A model generated the notes under the pieces. It was not told the DNA's origin. It was given only the letters and a program-made list of their open reading frames with translations, and did not search any database. A stretch of 47,036 bases of DNA, from positions 1 through 47,036 of IMG/VR virus record IMGVR_UViG_3300031673_000097, one strand, 5' to 3'. The translations under genes were made by a program, and so were the position numbers. This document shows, one piece after another, positions 6,390 through 14,763 of this stretch. Source of the stretch: a virus. Position 1 is the stretch's first letter. Each line of letters begins with the position of its first letter.

Positions 6390-8013
6390 TTTTTTATTTA
6401 AAAAACAAATAAAAAAAATATCTGAAAACATAGCAAATATCCATATATCAAATTATAGAAATACGATAAAAGCCACTTACGGCAATCATGGAAGTTATAA
6501 CGGAATGAATTCAGGTGCTAAATGGCCGGGTGGTTTATCCGCTCCTGGTTCCGCTGTTCATATCGATCATTATACTACCCGTCAAAATGTCCGATCTGCA
6601 ATACAAGATTCTACTGTCGCTAAATCAATAGTTAGCAGATATTCAGATACAATAGCAGATACTGGCATAAGAAGAGAATCCACTCCAAACGCTTCAATCC
6701 TGGGTATTACCCCAAAAAAAGCAGAAGAGTGGGCCGAAAATGTTGATTCAAGATTTGATCTCTGGGCAGGATCAAAAAAACAACATAGATCAGGCCTATA
6801 TACTTTCTATCAATCACATAGATTGTACGCATCCTGGATATTCCGGGATAATGATATTTTTACCAGGCTTTTTTATTCTCAAAAAAGAACCCTGTTAAAT
6901 CCTCTCCAATTCGATTTTATAGAGCCTAATCAAATCCGGGGTGATGCCTACACCTCCAGTACATACCAAACCTTAACCGATTATGATGGAATAATCCGCA
7001 ACCCGGATGGAACTGAAAAAGCGTTTAAAGTATGGCTACAAATCCCCGGAAAATATGAATATAAATATATTGATATTCCTGCCATAGGTCCAAAATCTGG
7101 AAAAAAAATGATGTTGCATGGATTTTCACCTGAATACGCTGGACAAGGCCGCGGATTTTCACCTTTAGCAGGGGCAATACAGGAATTTCAAGATATTACC
7201 GATTTTAAAGAGTCGATCATAAAAAAAGCAATTGCTCAAAGTAGTCTGGCAATCGGTGTTGAAAATGAACAGCTTGATCCATCAAACCCATTAGAAAGTA
7301 TAAGTTTCAAGCCAGCAGGTCCTACCATAACTGATACTGGTGAAGCATTCGTTCAAGTTGCACAAAATACCACATCAATCCCTAATTATTCCCAACTCCC
7401 GGAAGCAACTCTTACAACTCCCGGAAGTGTAGGAGTTTTCAATCTTCAACGTGGCGATAAGATGAAAATTTACGAAAATAAAACGCCTGCAGAATCCCTT
7501 GACTCATTTCTAAATTCTTTCGTTTCTTATGTTTCCGCAAGTGTCGGAATGCCTATTGAAATGCTGTTGATAAAATTCAACGCCAGTTACTCAGCACTCA
7601 GGGGAATAATAATGGTTTTCTGGAGAATCGTCTTGATGTGGCGCGCGGAAATGGCAGCCGATTATCTTGATCCTACATTCGAAATGTGGTTATCAGAAGA
7701 AATTGCAGCCGGTCGGGTAATGGCACCAGGCTGGAGTGATCCGATCTTAAGGGCTGCTTGGTTATCAGGAAATTGGGTTGGTTCACCTATGCCACAGGCA
7801 GATCCGGTTAAGGCTGCAAAGGCAAATGAAATTAATGTCAAAATGGGATTAACAACCCTGGATAGAGAATCCAGCGGTTTAAACGGTTCTGTTGGAAAAA
7901 CTAACAGGGCAAAATTGAAAAAAGAATATTCTGAATTACCTCCTTCACCTTTTGGAAAAGGTAGTTCAGAATCAAATGAATCAAATATAGAGGGGGAAGA
8001 GTCAAATGGCTGA
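6376..8013 (+). CDS. Portal protein (lambda gpB family)
   Basis: A 545-residue lambda-type portal, in place after TerL and connector. Visible family features are the N-terminal region with RNTIKATYGNHG, the SKSIVSRYSDTIADTGI block near residue 85, DNDIFTRLFYSQKR near 155 and the DFIEPNQIRGDA stretch near 180. A later block reads SVGMPIEMLLIKFNASYSALRG, followed by the C-terminal WLSEEIAAG. It forms the dodecameric ring for DNA entry and exit. The C-terminal tail is Ser/Glu-rich. Starts within the preceding small gene. Confidence 0.93.
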   Translation: MGIVNFLFKKQIKKISENIANIHISNYRNTIKATYGNHGSYNGMNSGAKWPGGLSAPGSAVHIDHYTTRQNVRSAIQDSTVAKSIVSRYSDTIADTGIRRESTPNASILGITPKKAEEWAENVDSRFDLWAGSKKQHRSGLYTFYQSHRLYASWIFRDNDIFTRLFYSQKRTLLNPLQFDFIEPNQIRGDAYTSSTYQTLTDYDGIIRNPDGTEKAFKVWLQIPGKYEYKYIDIPAIGPKSGKKMMLHGFSPEYAGQGRGFSPLAGAIQEFQDITDFKESIIKKAIAQSSLAIGVENEQLDPSNPLESISFKPAGPTITDTGEAFVQVAQNTTSIPNYSQLPEATLTTPGSVGVFNLQRGDKMKIYENKTPAESLDSFLNSFVSYVSASVGMPIEMLLIKFNASYSALRGIIMVFWRIVLMWRAEMAADYLDPTFEMWLSEEIAAGRVMAPGWSDPILRAAWLSGNWVGSPMPQADPVKAAKANEINVKMGLTTLDRESSGLNGSVGKTNRAKLKKEYSELPPSPFGKGSSESNESNIEGEESNG

Positions 8014-8281
8014 TCCTGTAATAATTCCGTGTCCTGCCAATACCTGGACTCCTGTAGCTATAAAAGTGAGCACAGGATTAATACATAGAAAAAAAAGCCT
8101 TCCTATGTATCTCCAAACATATAGAGATACAGGAGAATTAGCACCAACAACCCGTGATGAAGGTATACCAGTTTTTGTTAATTCTAATACAGCAATTATT
8201 TCTGCTGCTGCAAATATAGATGTTTATCTTTGGGCAATTGACAAACCCGGAGAGGTGAGAGTGGATTTACCAGGAGAGTAA
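8006..8281 (+). CDS. Small head-region protein of unknown role
   Basis: A 91-residue, mostly beta protein with an overlapping start inside the portal 3' end and GGGGGAAGAG as ribosome site. It is rich in Val, Ile and Thr without charged coiled coil. From its place in the head operon it is probably a small virion component, such as a minor head protein. No family recognised. Confidence 0.6.
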   Translation: MADPVIIPCPANTWTPVAIKVSTGLIHRKKSLPMYLQTYRDTGELAPTTRDEGIPVFVNSNTAIISAAANIDVYLWAIDKPGEVRVDLPGE

Positions 8282-8282
8282 A

Positions 8283-8753
8283 ATGAGTGATTTGATTGGA
8301 AATACAACTCCCCCATGGAATACTCAATCCGATAATGTTAAATTTACCCCGGAAGGTGGAATAGCAACAAGGGTAATTAATGACACTGGAGCCCCGAGTA
8401 TCAAGGGAACTGTTGTCCATGCCTCACCAAATATTGATAATGCTGTCTCGCTGATTCCAATAGATAATCCAGATCCTTGCGGTATAGTCTATGATAATGG
8501 AATTCCAGATGGTGAATACATATGGATAGTGCAACATTTAAAAGCAGAAGTATTATATTCCACACCAGTTACACGTGGAACCTTTTCAAGATGTCCTTTA
8601 GCTGCTGATGGTGCAGGAATAGTAGGACGGGCAATTAATGAAGTTCTTCCAATACCTCCATTTGCAACTGACAAACATTTTCTTGAAATAGGACATCCAA
8701 CAGAAACAATTGCAGCTCCAGGGCTTGCAATGACATTTATACATTTCAATTAA
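8283..8753 (+). CDS. Putative head decoration/cement-like protein
   Basis: A 156-residue beta-rich protein. The stretch RVINDTGAPSIKGTVVHAS followed by CGIVYDNGIPDG and VTRGTFSRCPLAADGAG resembles small phage capsid-cement proteins (DUF2190-type), which keep repeated Gly and Thr turns. Starts two bases after the preceding stop. The assignment rests on composition and neighbourhood. Confidence 0.45.
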   Translation: MSDLIGNTTPPWNTQSDNVKFTPEGGIATRVINDTGAPSIKGTVVHASPNIDNAVSLIPIDNPDPCGIVYDNGIPDGEYIWIVQHLKAEVLYSTPVTRGTFSRCPLAADGAGIVGRAINEVLPIPPFATDKHFLEIGHPTETIAAPGLAMTFIHFN

Positions 8754-8761
8754 GAGGATTT

Positions 8762-9283
8762 ATGAGCGATATTATAGGTAATGGAAAAATGGGAATGTGT
8801 TGTGCTCAACTTTTGGTTACTGGAAATTCAAATTCAATACCAGAAACATTTACGAAAATGAACAAACTAAATTTCCCAAACCTTATTTTCACACCTGAAT
8901 TCAATGGTCTAATAACTTTTGATGAAAATACAGGAATTTTTATATTGCAACATGAAGGAATGCTATTAACGTCAGCAACTCTTAATCTTCATGCCCAACA
9001 GGCATCTTCTGAAATTAGATTAATACCAGAATTTAACGATGGTACTGGATGGATATCAGGTGCAGGAAAAAAAGTTGTAATTACTGCTATTACCCCCTCA
9101 CAAATAGAATGGACCGGAATGAAAAAATTAAATAAGGGATCACAAATTAGATTCTGGTTTTCAGCAATATCCGGAAATATAATTTTTGAAACCGAAACAC
9201 TCGACCCAACTGGTCTTAATTGTATAGTACCAGCAGCAATATTTTATTTGCAGTGGCATAGAGAATTTGAACCATTAACCTAA
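8762..9283 (+). CDS. Hypothetical virion-region protein
   Basis: A 173-residue protein starting with MSDIIGNGKMGMCC, similar in its first residues (MSD-(L/I)IGN) to the preceding gene. The rest suggests a jelly-roll-like beta domain (alternating hydrophobic strands, Trp-rich turns around GTGWISG and IEWTGM). This could be a head or fibre decoration protein. Ribosome site AAGAGGATTT. Confidence 0.5.
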   Translation: MSDIIGNGKMGMCCAQLLVTGNSNSIPETFTKMNKLNFPNLIFTPEFNGLITFDENTGIFILQHEGMLLTSATLNLHAQQASSEIRLIPEFNDGTGWISGAGKKVVITAITPSQIEWTGMKKLNKGSQIRFWFSAISGNIIFETETLDPTGLNCIVPAAIFYLQWHREFEPLT

Positions 9284-9294
9284 AAGGAATTTAA

Positions 9295-9732
9295 ATGTGT
9301 ATGGATGAATTGACAGTAGATGAAAAAAAACAAATTCTTGACGCCTGTACTGACATGGGGAATCTAAAAGGTTTTATATCGACTATCCAGACTGCTCAAG
9401 AAAAATTAGAACTTAAAAATGAGCACTTGAGAGAAAAAATAAATGAAGAAATAATTGAGAGAAAAGAAGAACAAAAGGAAATTAGAGAAGATCATAAAGA
9501 AATGAAAAAAGAAATTGATGGAAAATTTGAAGTACTGTTTACGAAACTCGGAAATGTAAATAAAAGAATTGACAATAAAGTAAATGAAATTAATAAAATG
9601 ATAGATGAAAAATTACTACCTAAAATAAATGGTATAACTAAATGGATAATAAGTGGTTTATCTGGAATTTTAGGTAGTATTATTATAAGTATTATATTAT
9701 TTTTTATTGGAAAAGTAGCTAAATGGTGGTAA
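9295..9732 (+). CDS. Coiled-coil protein with C-terminal membrane anchor (XhlA/holin-like)
   Basis: A 145-residue protein: residues 20-115 are strongly charged coiled coil, and residues about 120-141 (ISGLSGILGSIIISIILFFIG) form one transmembrane helix followed by a short basic end. This is the layout of XhlA-type and some holin-associated proteins. It lies immediately upstream of the spanin-like pair and shares tight spacing with it, so a lysis or membrane role is likely. It could also be a host-membrane anchoring protein. Confidence 0.6.
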   Translation: MCMDELTVDEKKQILDACTDMGNLKGFISTIQTAQEKLELKNEHLREKINEEIIERKEEQKEIREDHKEMKKEIDGKFEVLFTKLGNVNKRIDNKVNEINKMIDEKLLPKINGITKWIISGLSGILGSIIISIILFFIGKVAKWW

Positions 9733-9733
9733 A

Positions 9734-10180
9734 ATGAATGGGAAAATCAATATTTTTTTTATTATTAGTATTATTCTTTTTTTTGCCCTGGTCGGAATTT
9801 GTATGTTTTTCGGAAAAAATTTATATTCTGACTCAGACACAATTAGACAACTTGAAGAAAACACAAGAGAACTTAGAAAAGAAAATAGCGGTCTTAAACT
9901 TGGCTTTGACATTATTAGCAGAGAATCCAGGAAACGTAGAGAAATTAATACAGAATTACGAAAAACAATTAATGGAATTGAGAAAGATAAAAGACGATAT
10001 ACAGAAGACATTGAGCGCGTCAGTGGAGAGCTTGAACGAACGAATAGAAAGCTTGACCGACTCAGAAAAGAGGCAGAAACAAGAAGTCAAGAAGCAATTG
10101 CAGCGGGTGGAGAAATCAGAAGAGAGATTGAAGAACTTGGAAAAATTATTGAATCGATTGAAAAAAAACCAGATAATTGA
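9734..10180 (+). CDS. Rz-like inner-membrane spanin candidate
   Basis: A 148-residue protein with an N-terminal membrane helix (residues 5-25, INIFFIISIILFFALVGICM) followed by about 110 residues of periplasmic coiled coil. That is the design of an i-spanin, which links inner and outer membranes at lysis. ATG at 9734 follows GGTGG by four bases. A second frame starts four bases later and covers the whole gene. AT-rich, purine-rich coding strands can mimic coiled coils in several frames, so only one of the two frames may be real. Confidence 0.55.
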   Translation: MNGKINIFFIISIILFFALVGICMFFGKNLYSDSDTIRQLEENTRELRKENSGLKLGFDIISRESRKRREINTELRKTINGIEKDKRRYTEDIERVSGELERTNRKLDRLRKEAETRSQEAIAAGGEIRREIEELGKIIESIEKKPDN

Positions 10181-10259
10181 AAATATTAAATGGTGTGCCA
10201 TTGGAATTGCAGCGGGAATAGGACTTAAAATTTTATTCGATTATTTTCTTGACAAATAA
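9738..10259 (+). CDS. Overlapping +1-frame membrane coiled-coil protein
   Basis: A 173-residue frame fully enclosing the preceding gene in the +1 phase, with the starts arranged as ATGAATG. It has a hydrophobic N terminus with a Cys near residue 23 that could be a loose lipobox, a long coiled coil (residues 35-145) and a C-terminal membrane segment (WCAIGIAAGIGLKILFDYF). It extends 79 bases past the first frame, so the stretch 10181-10259 is coding only in this phase, which favours its reality. In lambda, Rz1 is nested in Rz in the +1 phase; here the order and sizes differ. Confidence 0.5.
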   Translation: MGKSIFFLLLVLFFFLPWSEFVCFSEKIYILTQTQLDNLKKTQENLEKKIAVLNLALTLLAENPGNVEKLIQNYEKQLMELRKIKDDIQKTLSASVESLNERIESLTDSEKRQKQEVKKQLQRVEKSEERLKNLEKLLNRLKKNQIIENIKWCAIGIAAGIGLKILFDYFLDK

Positions 10260-10283
10260 AAATTATAGGTATAGGATGGATAG

Positions 10284-11576
10284 ATGTATAAAATTTGGGC
10301 TTTTTCAGAACAACACCTCATAGACTATCAAACAAAAATTGAAAACGCAACAGTAGAAGAAATTAAAGCAGCTTCAAGCATTTTTGGAAGCGATCCTCTT
10401 CCCGGAATATTATCAATATCAGGAAGCACAGCACAAATAAAAATATATGGCCCCCTTTCTCAAAATGGCCCTTCTCCTATAGCTCGTTATTTTGGATATA
10501 CCGGAACCGGGTACTTACAAATTATCGATGCAATAAATGAAATATCCGAAAATGATGAAATCACAAAAGTAGAATTACTTATGAATACTCCAGGTGGTGA
10601 AGTACTTGGAGTTGATGAAGTTTTCCAGGCCGTTAAAGACCTTTCAGGAAAAAAAGAAGTTATCGCCATAAATCAAGGAATGATTGCATCCGCTGGGTAC
10701 TGGATAGCATCAGCAACAGAAAAAATAATAAGTAATTCCCCTGTAAACTTCACCGGTTCAATTGGTGTGATTATAACAGCAGTAGACACAAAAGAAATGG
10801 AAAAAAGATATGGGGTTAGAGTCGTTACTGTAGTTTCCAGAAATGCATCCAATAAAAACCCGGACGTATCAAAAAAATCAGGTGTTGAAGAATTACAAAA
10901 AACTGCTGATGCATTAGAAAGAATTTTTTTTGAAAGGATTGCAGAAGGAAGGGGAGTCACTACCGAGTATGTAAAAAAGAATTATGGCCGTGGTAGTATA
11001 CTTGTTTCCCTCGATCCGGACGGCACTGATGCCATGGATGTAAAAATGATCGATGCCGTTATCACGGAAAAAAATAATAATTCAGATGTTAAAAAAAATA
11101 AAGACATAGAATCTAAATCAGTTAATACCCCCGCTATTATTGCGGGAAAAAATAAACAGGAGGTTACTATGCCAACATTTAAAGATTTTCTCGCAGAAAA
11201 CCCCGCCGCTAAGGCTGAATATAACGCAGCCCTTGAAGAAAAATACAAAGCGGGGGTTGAAGCAGGAAAAGTATTAGTCAGAGAAGATATTAAAAAAATA
11301 TCACCATTTCTGACAAGTTCCGAATATGATGATGCAATCAAGGCAGTGGCAATAAAAGGAATCAATGGTGAAATTAATATTGATACTGTTATCGCCATGG
11401 TGACATTGGAAGATGCCAGAAAAGCAAAAACAGAATCAACAGAAGCAAAAAAGGAAACCGAAGAAATCGGAGATACTCCACCGGAACAAGTTGTGACAGG
11501 CGGCAACGCATCAGGTGATATAACAACCGAGGCCGATTTTCAAGCAGAAATGGCCAGAGTAAAGGCGGTGAAGTAA
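10284..11576 (+). CDS. S49-family prohead protease fused to scaffold (lambda gpC-like)
   Basis: A 430-residue protein. Residues 50-265 form a ClpP/SppA-fold peptidase: GG in NTPGGEVLG near 103 and the nucleophile motif GMIASAGYW with Ser136. A linker follows and the C-terminal part (from residue 296) is charged helix, the scaffold. The protease processes the scaffold and portal during head maturation. The same 3' half can be translated alone from an internal start (next entry), as with lambda C and Nu3. Confidence 0.9.
   Translation: MYKIWAFSEQHLIDYQTKIENATVEEIKAASSIFGSDPLPGILSISGSTAQIKIYGPLSQNGPSPIARYFGYTGTGYLQIIDAINEISENDEITKVELLMNTPGGEVLGVDEVFQAVKDLSGKKEVIAINQGMIASAGYWIASATEKIISNSPVNFTGSIGVIITAVDTKEMEKRYGVRVVTVVSRNASNKNPDVSKKSGVEELQKTADALERIFFERIAEGRGVTTEYVKKNYGRGSILVSLDPDGTDAMDVKMIDAVITEKNNNSDVKKNKDIESKSVNTPAIIAGKNKQEVTMPTFKDFLAENPAAKAEYNAALEEKYKAGVEAGKVLVREDIKKISPFLTSSEYDDAIKAVAIKGINGEINIDTVIAMVTLEDARKAKTESTEAKKETEEIGDTPPEQVVTGGNASGDITTEADFQAEMARVKAVK
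11169..11576 (+). CDS. Nested in-frame scaffold protein (Nu3-like)
   Basis: Inside the protease gene, AGGAGG at 11158-11163 precedes an in-frame ATG at 11169 by five bases. The resulting 135-residue product begins MPTFKDFLAENPAAKAEYNA and is helical and charged, with a Gly/Thr-rich end, like lambda-type scaffolds. The strong internal ribosome site inside a coding region is hard to explain otherwise. It would supply excess free scaffold for prohead assembly. Confidence 0.8.
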   Translation: MPTFKDFLAENPAAKAEYNAALEEKYKAGVEAGKVLVREDIKKISPFLTSSEYDDAIKAVAIKGINGEINIDTVIAMVTLEDARKAKTESTEAKKETEEIGDTPPEQVVTGGNASGDITTEADFQAEMARVKAVK

Positions 11577-12049
11577 TGGGAATGCAAAACAGACTTGACA
11601 TAGATACAAGGCCATTTATTCTTGAATCCCTTCCATCTTGCAAGAGAATTGACAAAGCCATTATCCTCACAGATGGAGCCAGGGCTACACCACTATTAAG
11701 CCGGACCCTAATGGCAAAAATTGCGGCAACCGGAAAATGGGTACCTTTCACGGATGTGGCAGCAGTCGATGGAACAGCAAAACCAGCAGGTATTTATGAT
11801 CCGGAAGGATCACTCGGAGATATCGCGGCCGCCGATATAGTCGCGGGTGATGTTATCGATGTACCTATAATTATTTTCGGCGCTCTTTTTGATGACAGTA
11901 AGCTTGTAATTGAAAATGCACTTACTCTCAGCACAATAATAGCTACCGGAACAATCCAGGCAGAGACTGTAGCAGATGCATTAATGAAAATATCATTAAT
12001 TCCACAGTCTGCTATTTCAGGATCAAGTCCTGAAAATCCAGCGGTATAA
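11576..12049 (+). CDS. Head decoration protein (gpD-like)
   Basis: A 157-residue protein located exactly between scaffold and capsid, as lambda D. It has the Gly/Ala/Ile-rich beta core seen in the family: GARATPLLSRTLMAK near 33, then GIYDPEGSLGDIAAADIVAGD, and GALFDDSKLVIEN near 102. It trims capsid trimers and stabilises the expanded head. The start overlaps the protease stop (TAATG). A second ATG three codons on is possible. Confidence 0.8.
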   Translation: MGMQNRLDIDTRPFILESLPSCKRIDKAIILTDGARATPLLSRTLMAKIAATGKWVPFTDVAAVDGTAKPAGIYDPEGSLGDIAAADIVAGDVIDVPIIIFGALFDDSKLVIENALTLSTIIATGTIQAETVADALMKISLIPQSAISGSSPENPAV

Positions 12050-12059
12050 GGAGGAAAAT

Positions 12060-13268
12060 ATGGCAACACCAAATCCAGTTGATTTTTATAGTCGCTATAT
12101 GGTTGAGATGTTCGACCAAAGAGCAGCTTTTCCATCAGCTCATGCTTTTTTATCTTTTTTTGGAAATCCAGTGTCACCAGCAAAAACGCATTTTTCTCAG
12201 GATGAAAAATCTGTTGATATTGATATCATAAAAGGTAATGGCAGGCGTCTTGCGGCTACCGTCCATAGGGGACAAAGCTCAAATGCTATTGACAGTAAAA
12301 ATACTACTGATTATGAATTTACAAATATATCAAGAAAATGGCCTCTAATAGAAGAAGTAGATAATATAAATTCTACTCAATTATTAAATCGTCTGCCTGG
12401 TGACAATCCGTATGAACGAAGGACTCAAATGGATAGAAATAGAGCACTTGCATTAGACCTTCACACCGATCAAGTGAGAAAAACAATCCGTACATGGGAA
12501 TATTTTGCAAGAGAGGCGGTACTTACAGGAAAACATCCCGCTATAATTGGAACAACTAACAACGCTTTAATTTATGATTTTTATCGCCTGCCATCCCATA
12601 CCATAGGAGTTCCGGCTCCCTGGGATACAGGAACTCCTGATATATTAGGGGATATCGATAAAGCTCTAACCTTAGTTGAAAATGATTCAGGAAGAATACC
12701 CGATTTTCTTGCTCTTGGTGGAAGCGCATTAAATGCATTTATAAAAGATACAACAGTAAAAGCCTTGGCCGATATTAAAAATTATGAACTAATTAGAGTA
12801 GGTGATAATTTTCAACCACCTACACAATACAGCCGCTATACTAATAATGGATGGACAGCAATAGCTCAACTAATAACACCACTCGGAAGGCGTGTATGGA
12901 TCTTCACGAACAGCAGAACATTCACTAATAACGCAGGAACAAGTGAATATTGGATGCCTCTAGACAAAGCTTTTCTGTTAAATACAGAAGCAAGATTTGA
13001 TAGATATTTTGGACCCCGTGACAGAATGCCAGTAACCCCGGTAGAAGCTCAGTGGTACATGCAAAACTTTGGATTTTCTATGATGGCACCACCAATGCCT
13101 CCTGAAATTACAAATATTGGTAGTATTATAATGCCGCAAGCTTTCTTTTTTGATGCCTACACACCAGAGGATAAGAAAACTACAGTGATGAGAATGCAAT
13201 CAGCTCCTATTTTTCCAACAACCGAAACGGATGCAATTGCAGTTCTTACTGATCTAATAACACCATAA
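12060..13268 (+). CDS. Major capsid protein (gpE family)
   Basis: A 402-residue protein with the lambda gpE-type layout: an N-terminal arm, FLSFFGNPVSP near 29-40, DIIKGNGRRLAATVHRG near 60-75, an E-loop and long spine helix region (ALALDLHTDQVRKTIRTWEY), then the beta-rich P and A domains ending with ALLSAPIFP-type strands (QSAPIFPTTETDAI). It forms the icosahedral shell. AGGAGG ribosome site. Confidence 0.93.
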   Translation: MATPNPVDFYSRYMVEMFDQRAAFPSAHAFLSFFGNPVSPAKTHFSQDEKSVDIDIIKGNGRRLAATVHRGQSSNAIDSKNTTDYEFTNISRKWPLIEEVDNINSTQLLNRLPGDNPYERRTQMDRNRALALDLHTDQVRKTIRTWEYFAREAVLTGKHPAIIGTTNNALIYDFYRLPSHTIGVPAPWDTGTPDILGDIDKALTLVENDSGRIPDFLALGGSALNAFIKDTTVKALADIKNYELIRVGDNFQPPTQYSRYTNNGWTAIAQLITPLGRRVWIFTNSRTFTNNAGTSEYWMPLDKAFLLNTEARFDRYFGPRDRMPVTPVEAQWYMQNFGFSMMAPPMPPEITNIGSIIMPQAFFFDAYTPEDKKTTVMRMQSAPIFPTTETDAIAVLTDLITP

Positions 13269-13282
13269 GGAGATAAAATATT

Positions 13283-13555
13283 ATGGCTAAACAATTATAT
13301 TGGAATGGTCCAGGAGTATATGGATTTGGTGAAAAAGTATTAAAACCAGGGGATCCAATACCAAAGGACTGGAGTAAAGAAAATTTTATCCGGTTTAAAA
13401 ATAAAATTGGTGAAAAAATTGAAGTCGGAGTAATTGAAGATACCGCAGAATTAAAAACAGAAATCAAAAAACTCCGGACTGAAATTAAAGACCTGGAAAA
13501 ACAGAATATAGAATTACTCGAACAGATCGAAAAAAAAGAAAATGGAGGTAAGTAG
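13283..13555 (+). CDS. Small head-completion-region protein with C-terminal coiled coil
   Basis: A 90-residue protein: an N-terminal domain with YWNGPGVYGFGEKVLKPGDP, then a coiled coil from residue 52 to the end. The N-terminal pattern (NG, YG, V-x-K-x-G and a Pro) also occurs in the following gene, suggesting that both descend from one small domain. Position fits lambda FI or a neck-assembly factor. Ribosome site AAGGAG. Confidence 0.6.
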   Translation: MAKQLYWNGPGVYGFGEKVLKPGDPIPKDWSKENFIRFKNKIGEKIEVGVIEDTAELKTEIKKLRTEIKDLEKQNIELLEQIEKKENGGK

Positions 13556-13719
13556 TGGCATTAACAATAGTACCAAACGGTAAAACTCTGTATTATGGAA
13601 ATCAAGTAATCAAAGCTGGCAAAGAAGTTCCTTCGCATATAAAAATTACATTCGATGAATCCTATATACCACCACCGTCCTTGCCACCTATAGAAGAACC
13701 AGAAGAACCAGGGGAATAA
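13555..13719 (+). CDS. 54-residue protein, GTG start, paralogous to preceding gene
   Basis: Starts at GTG 13555, overlapping the upstream stop (TAGTG), with GGAGG upstream, and runs to a TAA immediately before the next ATG. It shares the short pattern NG...YYG...V-x-K-x-G-x-x-(V/I)P with the gene before it, and ends in a Pro/Glu-rich tail (PPSLPPIEEPEEPGE). It fills the gap between the two neighbours exactly. Function unknown; virion assembly by context. Confidence 0.65.
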   Translation: MALTIVPNGKTLYYGNQVIKAGKEVPSHIKITFDESYIPPPSLPPIEEPEEPGE

Positions 13720-14118
13720 ATGACAAATCTACGTGTGCGGGCTGCAAATGATGCAAGAAAACTTAATGTAAGGGATTGGGGATTACTTGTTGAGTTAATT
13801 GACCCTGATGGAAAAAAGTATAATACTGATAAAATAACAGGTGAACCACTCAAAAGCCCATTACTTACTTATGACCGTACACGGGTAATACCAGAAACCG
13901 GGGAAGATATGATAGTTGCAGAACCAACAGTCGTTCTTTCCCGGTTAAGCCTGGAGCGAATACCGAAAGCTGGGGAAACCTGGACAGTAAGAATTCAAGA
14001 GAGTCCAACAAGTGAAATAATGGTTGATTATATTATTTCACCTACTAGGGCACCAGAGGGCGGAAAATCTCTTGAATTAATAAAGCTTTTCTTACAGAGG
14101 ATAGAACAATCAGCATGA
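13720..14118 (+). CDS. Head-tail joining protein (gpFII-like position)
   Basis: A 132-residue protein with a beta-rich core: LLVELIDPDGKKY near 25-37, PTVVLSRLSLERIPKAGETWTV near 70-92. Proteins of this type sit between head and tail genes in lambda-like and Mu-like phages and complete the neck. The start ATG directly follows the upstream stop. Confidence 0.6.
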   Translation: MTNLRVRAANDARKLNVRDWGLLVELIDPDGKKYNTDKITGEPLKSPLLTYDRTRVIPETGEDMIVAEPTVVLSRLSLERIPKAGETWTVRIQESPTSEIMVDYIISPTRAPEGGKSLELIKLFLQRIEQSA

Positions 14119-14750
14119 TGAATTTTAGAATTATCAAAGATTCAATTATAACTATACTCGGAACAGCAGCAGCAGGACGATTCCGAACAGTGGGATTCCA
14201 AAGACAGACTAAAGCAGCAGAAGAGGTAAAGGGAAATTTACGGCTAGTTACCGTATATTATAGCACTGGTTATTTTCCAAAACGATCCGGAAGAAATACC
14301 GGACCCGTTCAACATGACATAACTTACCGTATAGAATTCACAGTTTCAAGTCCAGCTATTGGAAATCTTGCTATTATAAATAATCCTCTAAGCACCCCTG
14401 CTGAAATATCAGCAGCAATAACAGGAATTCAGGAATCAGCATATCTTGCAGATCAATCAATTGATGAATTGTTTGAAATTGTTTATCAAATACTTATGGA
14501 TGGTAATAATATTGATATGCAGCTACCAATTGGAACAATAGCAAATCGTTGGATAGACTCAATTCAAAAAGATGAACCCCGTACCAGGGGCGATCTGGTA
14601 GAACTTACAGGAAGTTCAAATCTTACATTAAGAACATCAGAGCAGATTCTTGGAGATCCGGGAACACCTGGTGCAAATATAATAGATACTACCCTGGATG
14701 TTAAGGATAATATCCCTAACATCGCGGGTACGTTAGTCGATAATTCATAG
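14115..14750 (+). CDS. Tail terminator / Mu gp37-like protein
   Basis: A 211-residue protein that overlaps the preceding stop by four bases and is followed by the sheath gene, the place of the tail terminator. The sequence shows RLVTVYYSTGYFPKR near 42-57 and HDITYRIEFTVSS near 65, strands typical of small neck/terminator folds. The C-terminal section (residues 150-211) looks like an added domain. Called by order and weak fold resemblance. Confidence 0.6.
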   Translation: MMNFRIIKDSIITILGTAAAGRFRTVGFQRQTKAAEEVKGNLRLVTVYYSTGYFPKRSGRNTGPVQHDITYRIEFTVSSPAIGNLAIINNPLSTPAEISAAITGIQESAYLADQSIDELFEIVYQILMDGNNIDMQLPIGTIANRWIDSIQKDEPRTRGDLVELTGSSNLTLRTSEQILGDPGTPGANIIDTTLDVKDNIPNIAGTLVDNS

Positions 14751-14763
14751 GAGGAAAAAAGTT

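Noticed and set aside
9697-10201. Minus-strand hydrophobic frames opposite the spanin-like genes
   Set aside because: Antisense of purine-rich coiled-coil coding DNA; Ser/Phe-rich shadow without start signals.
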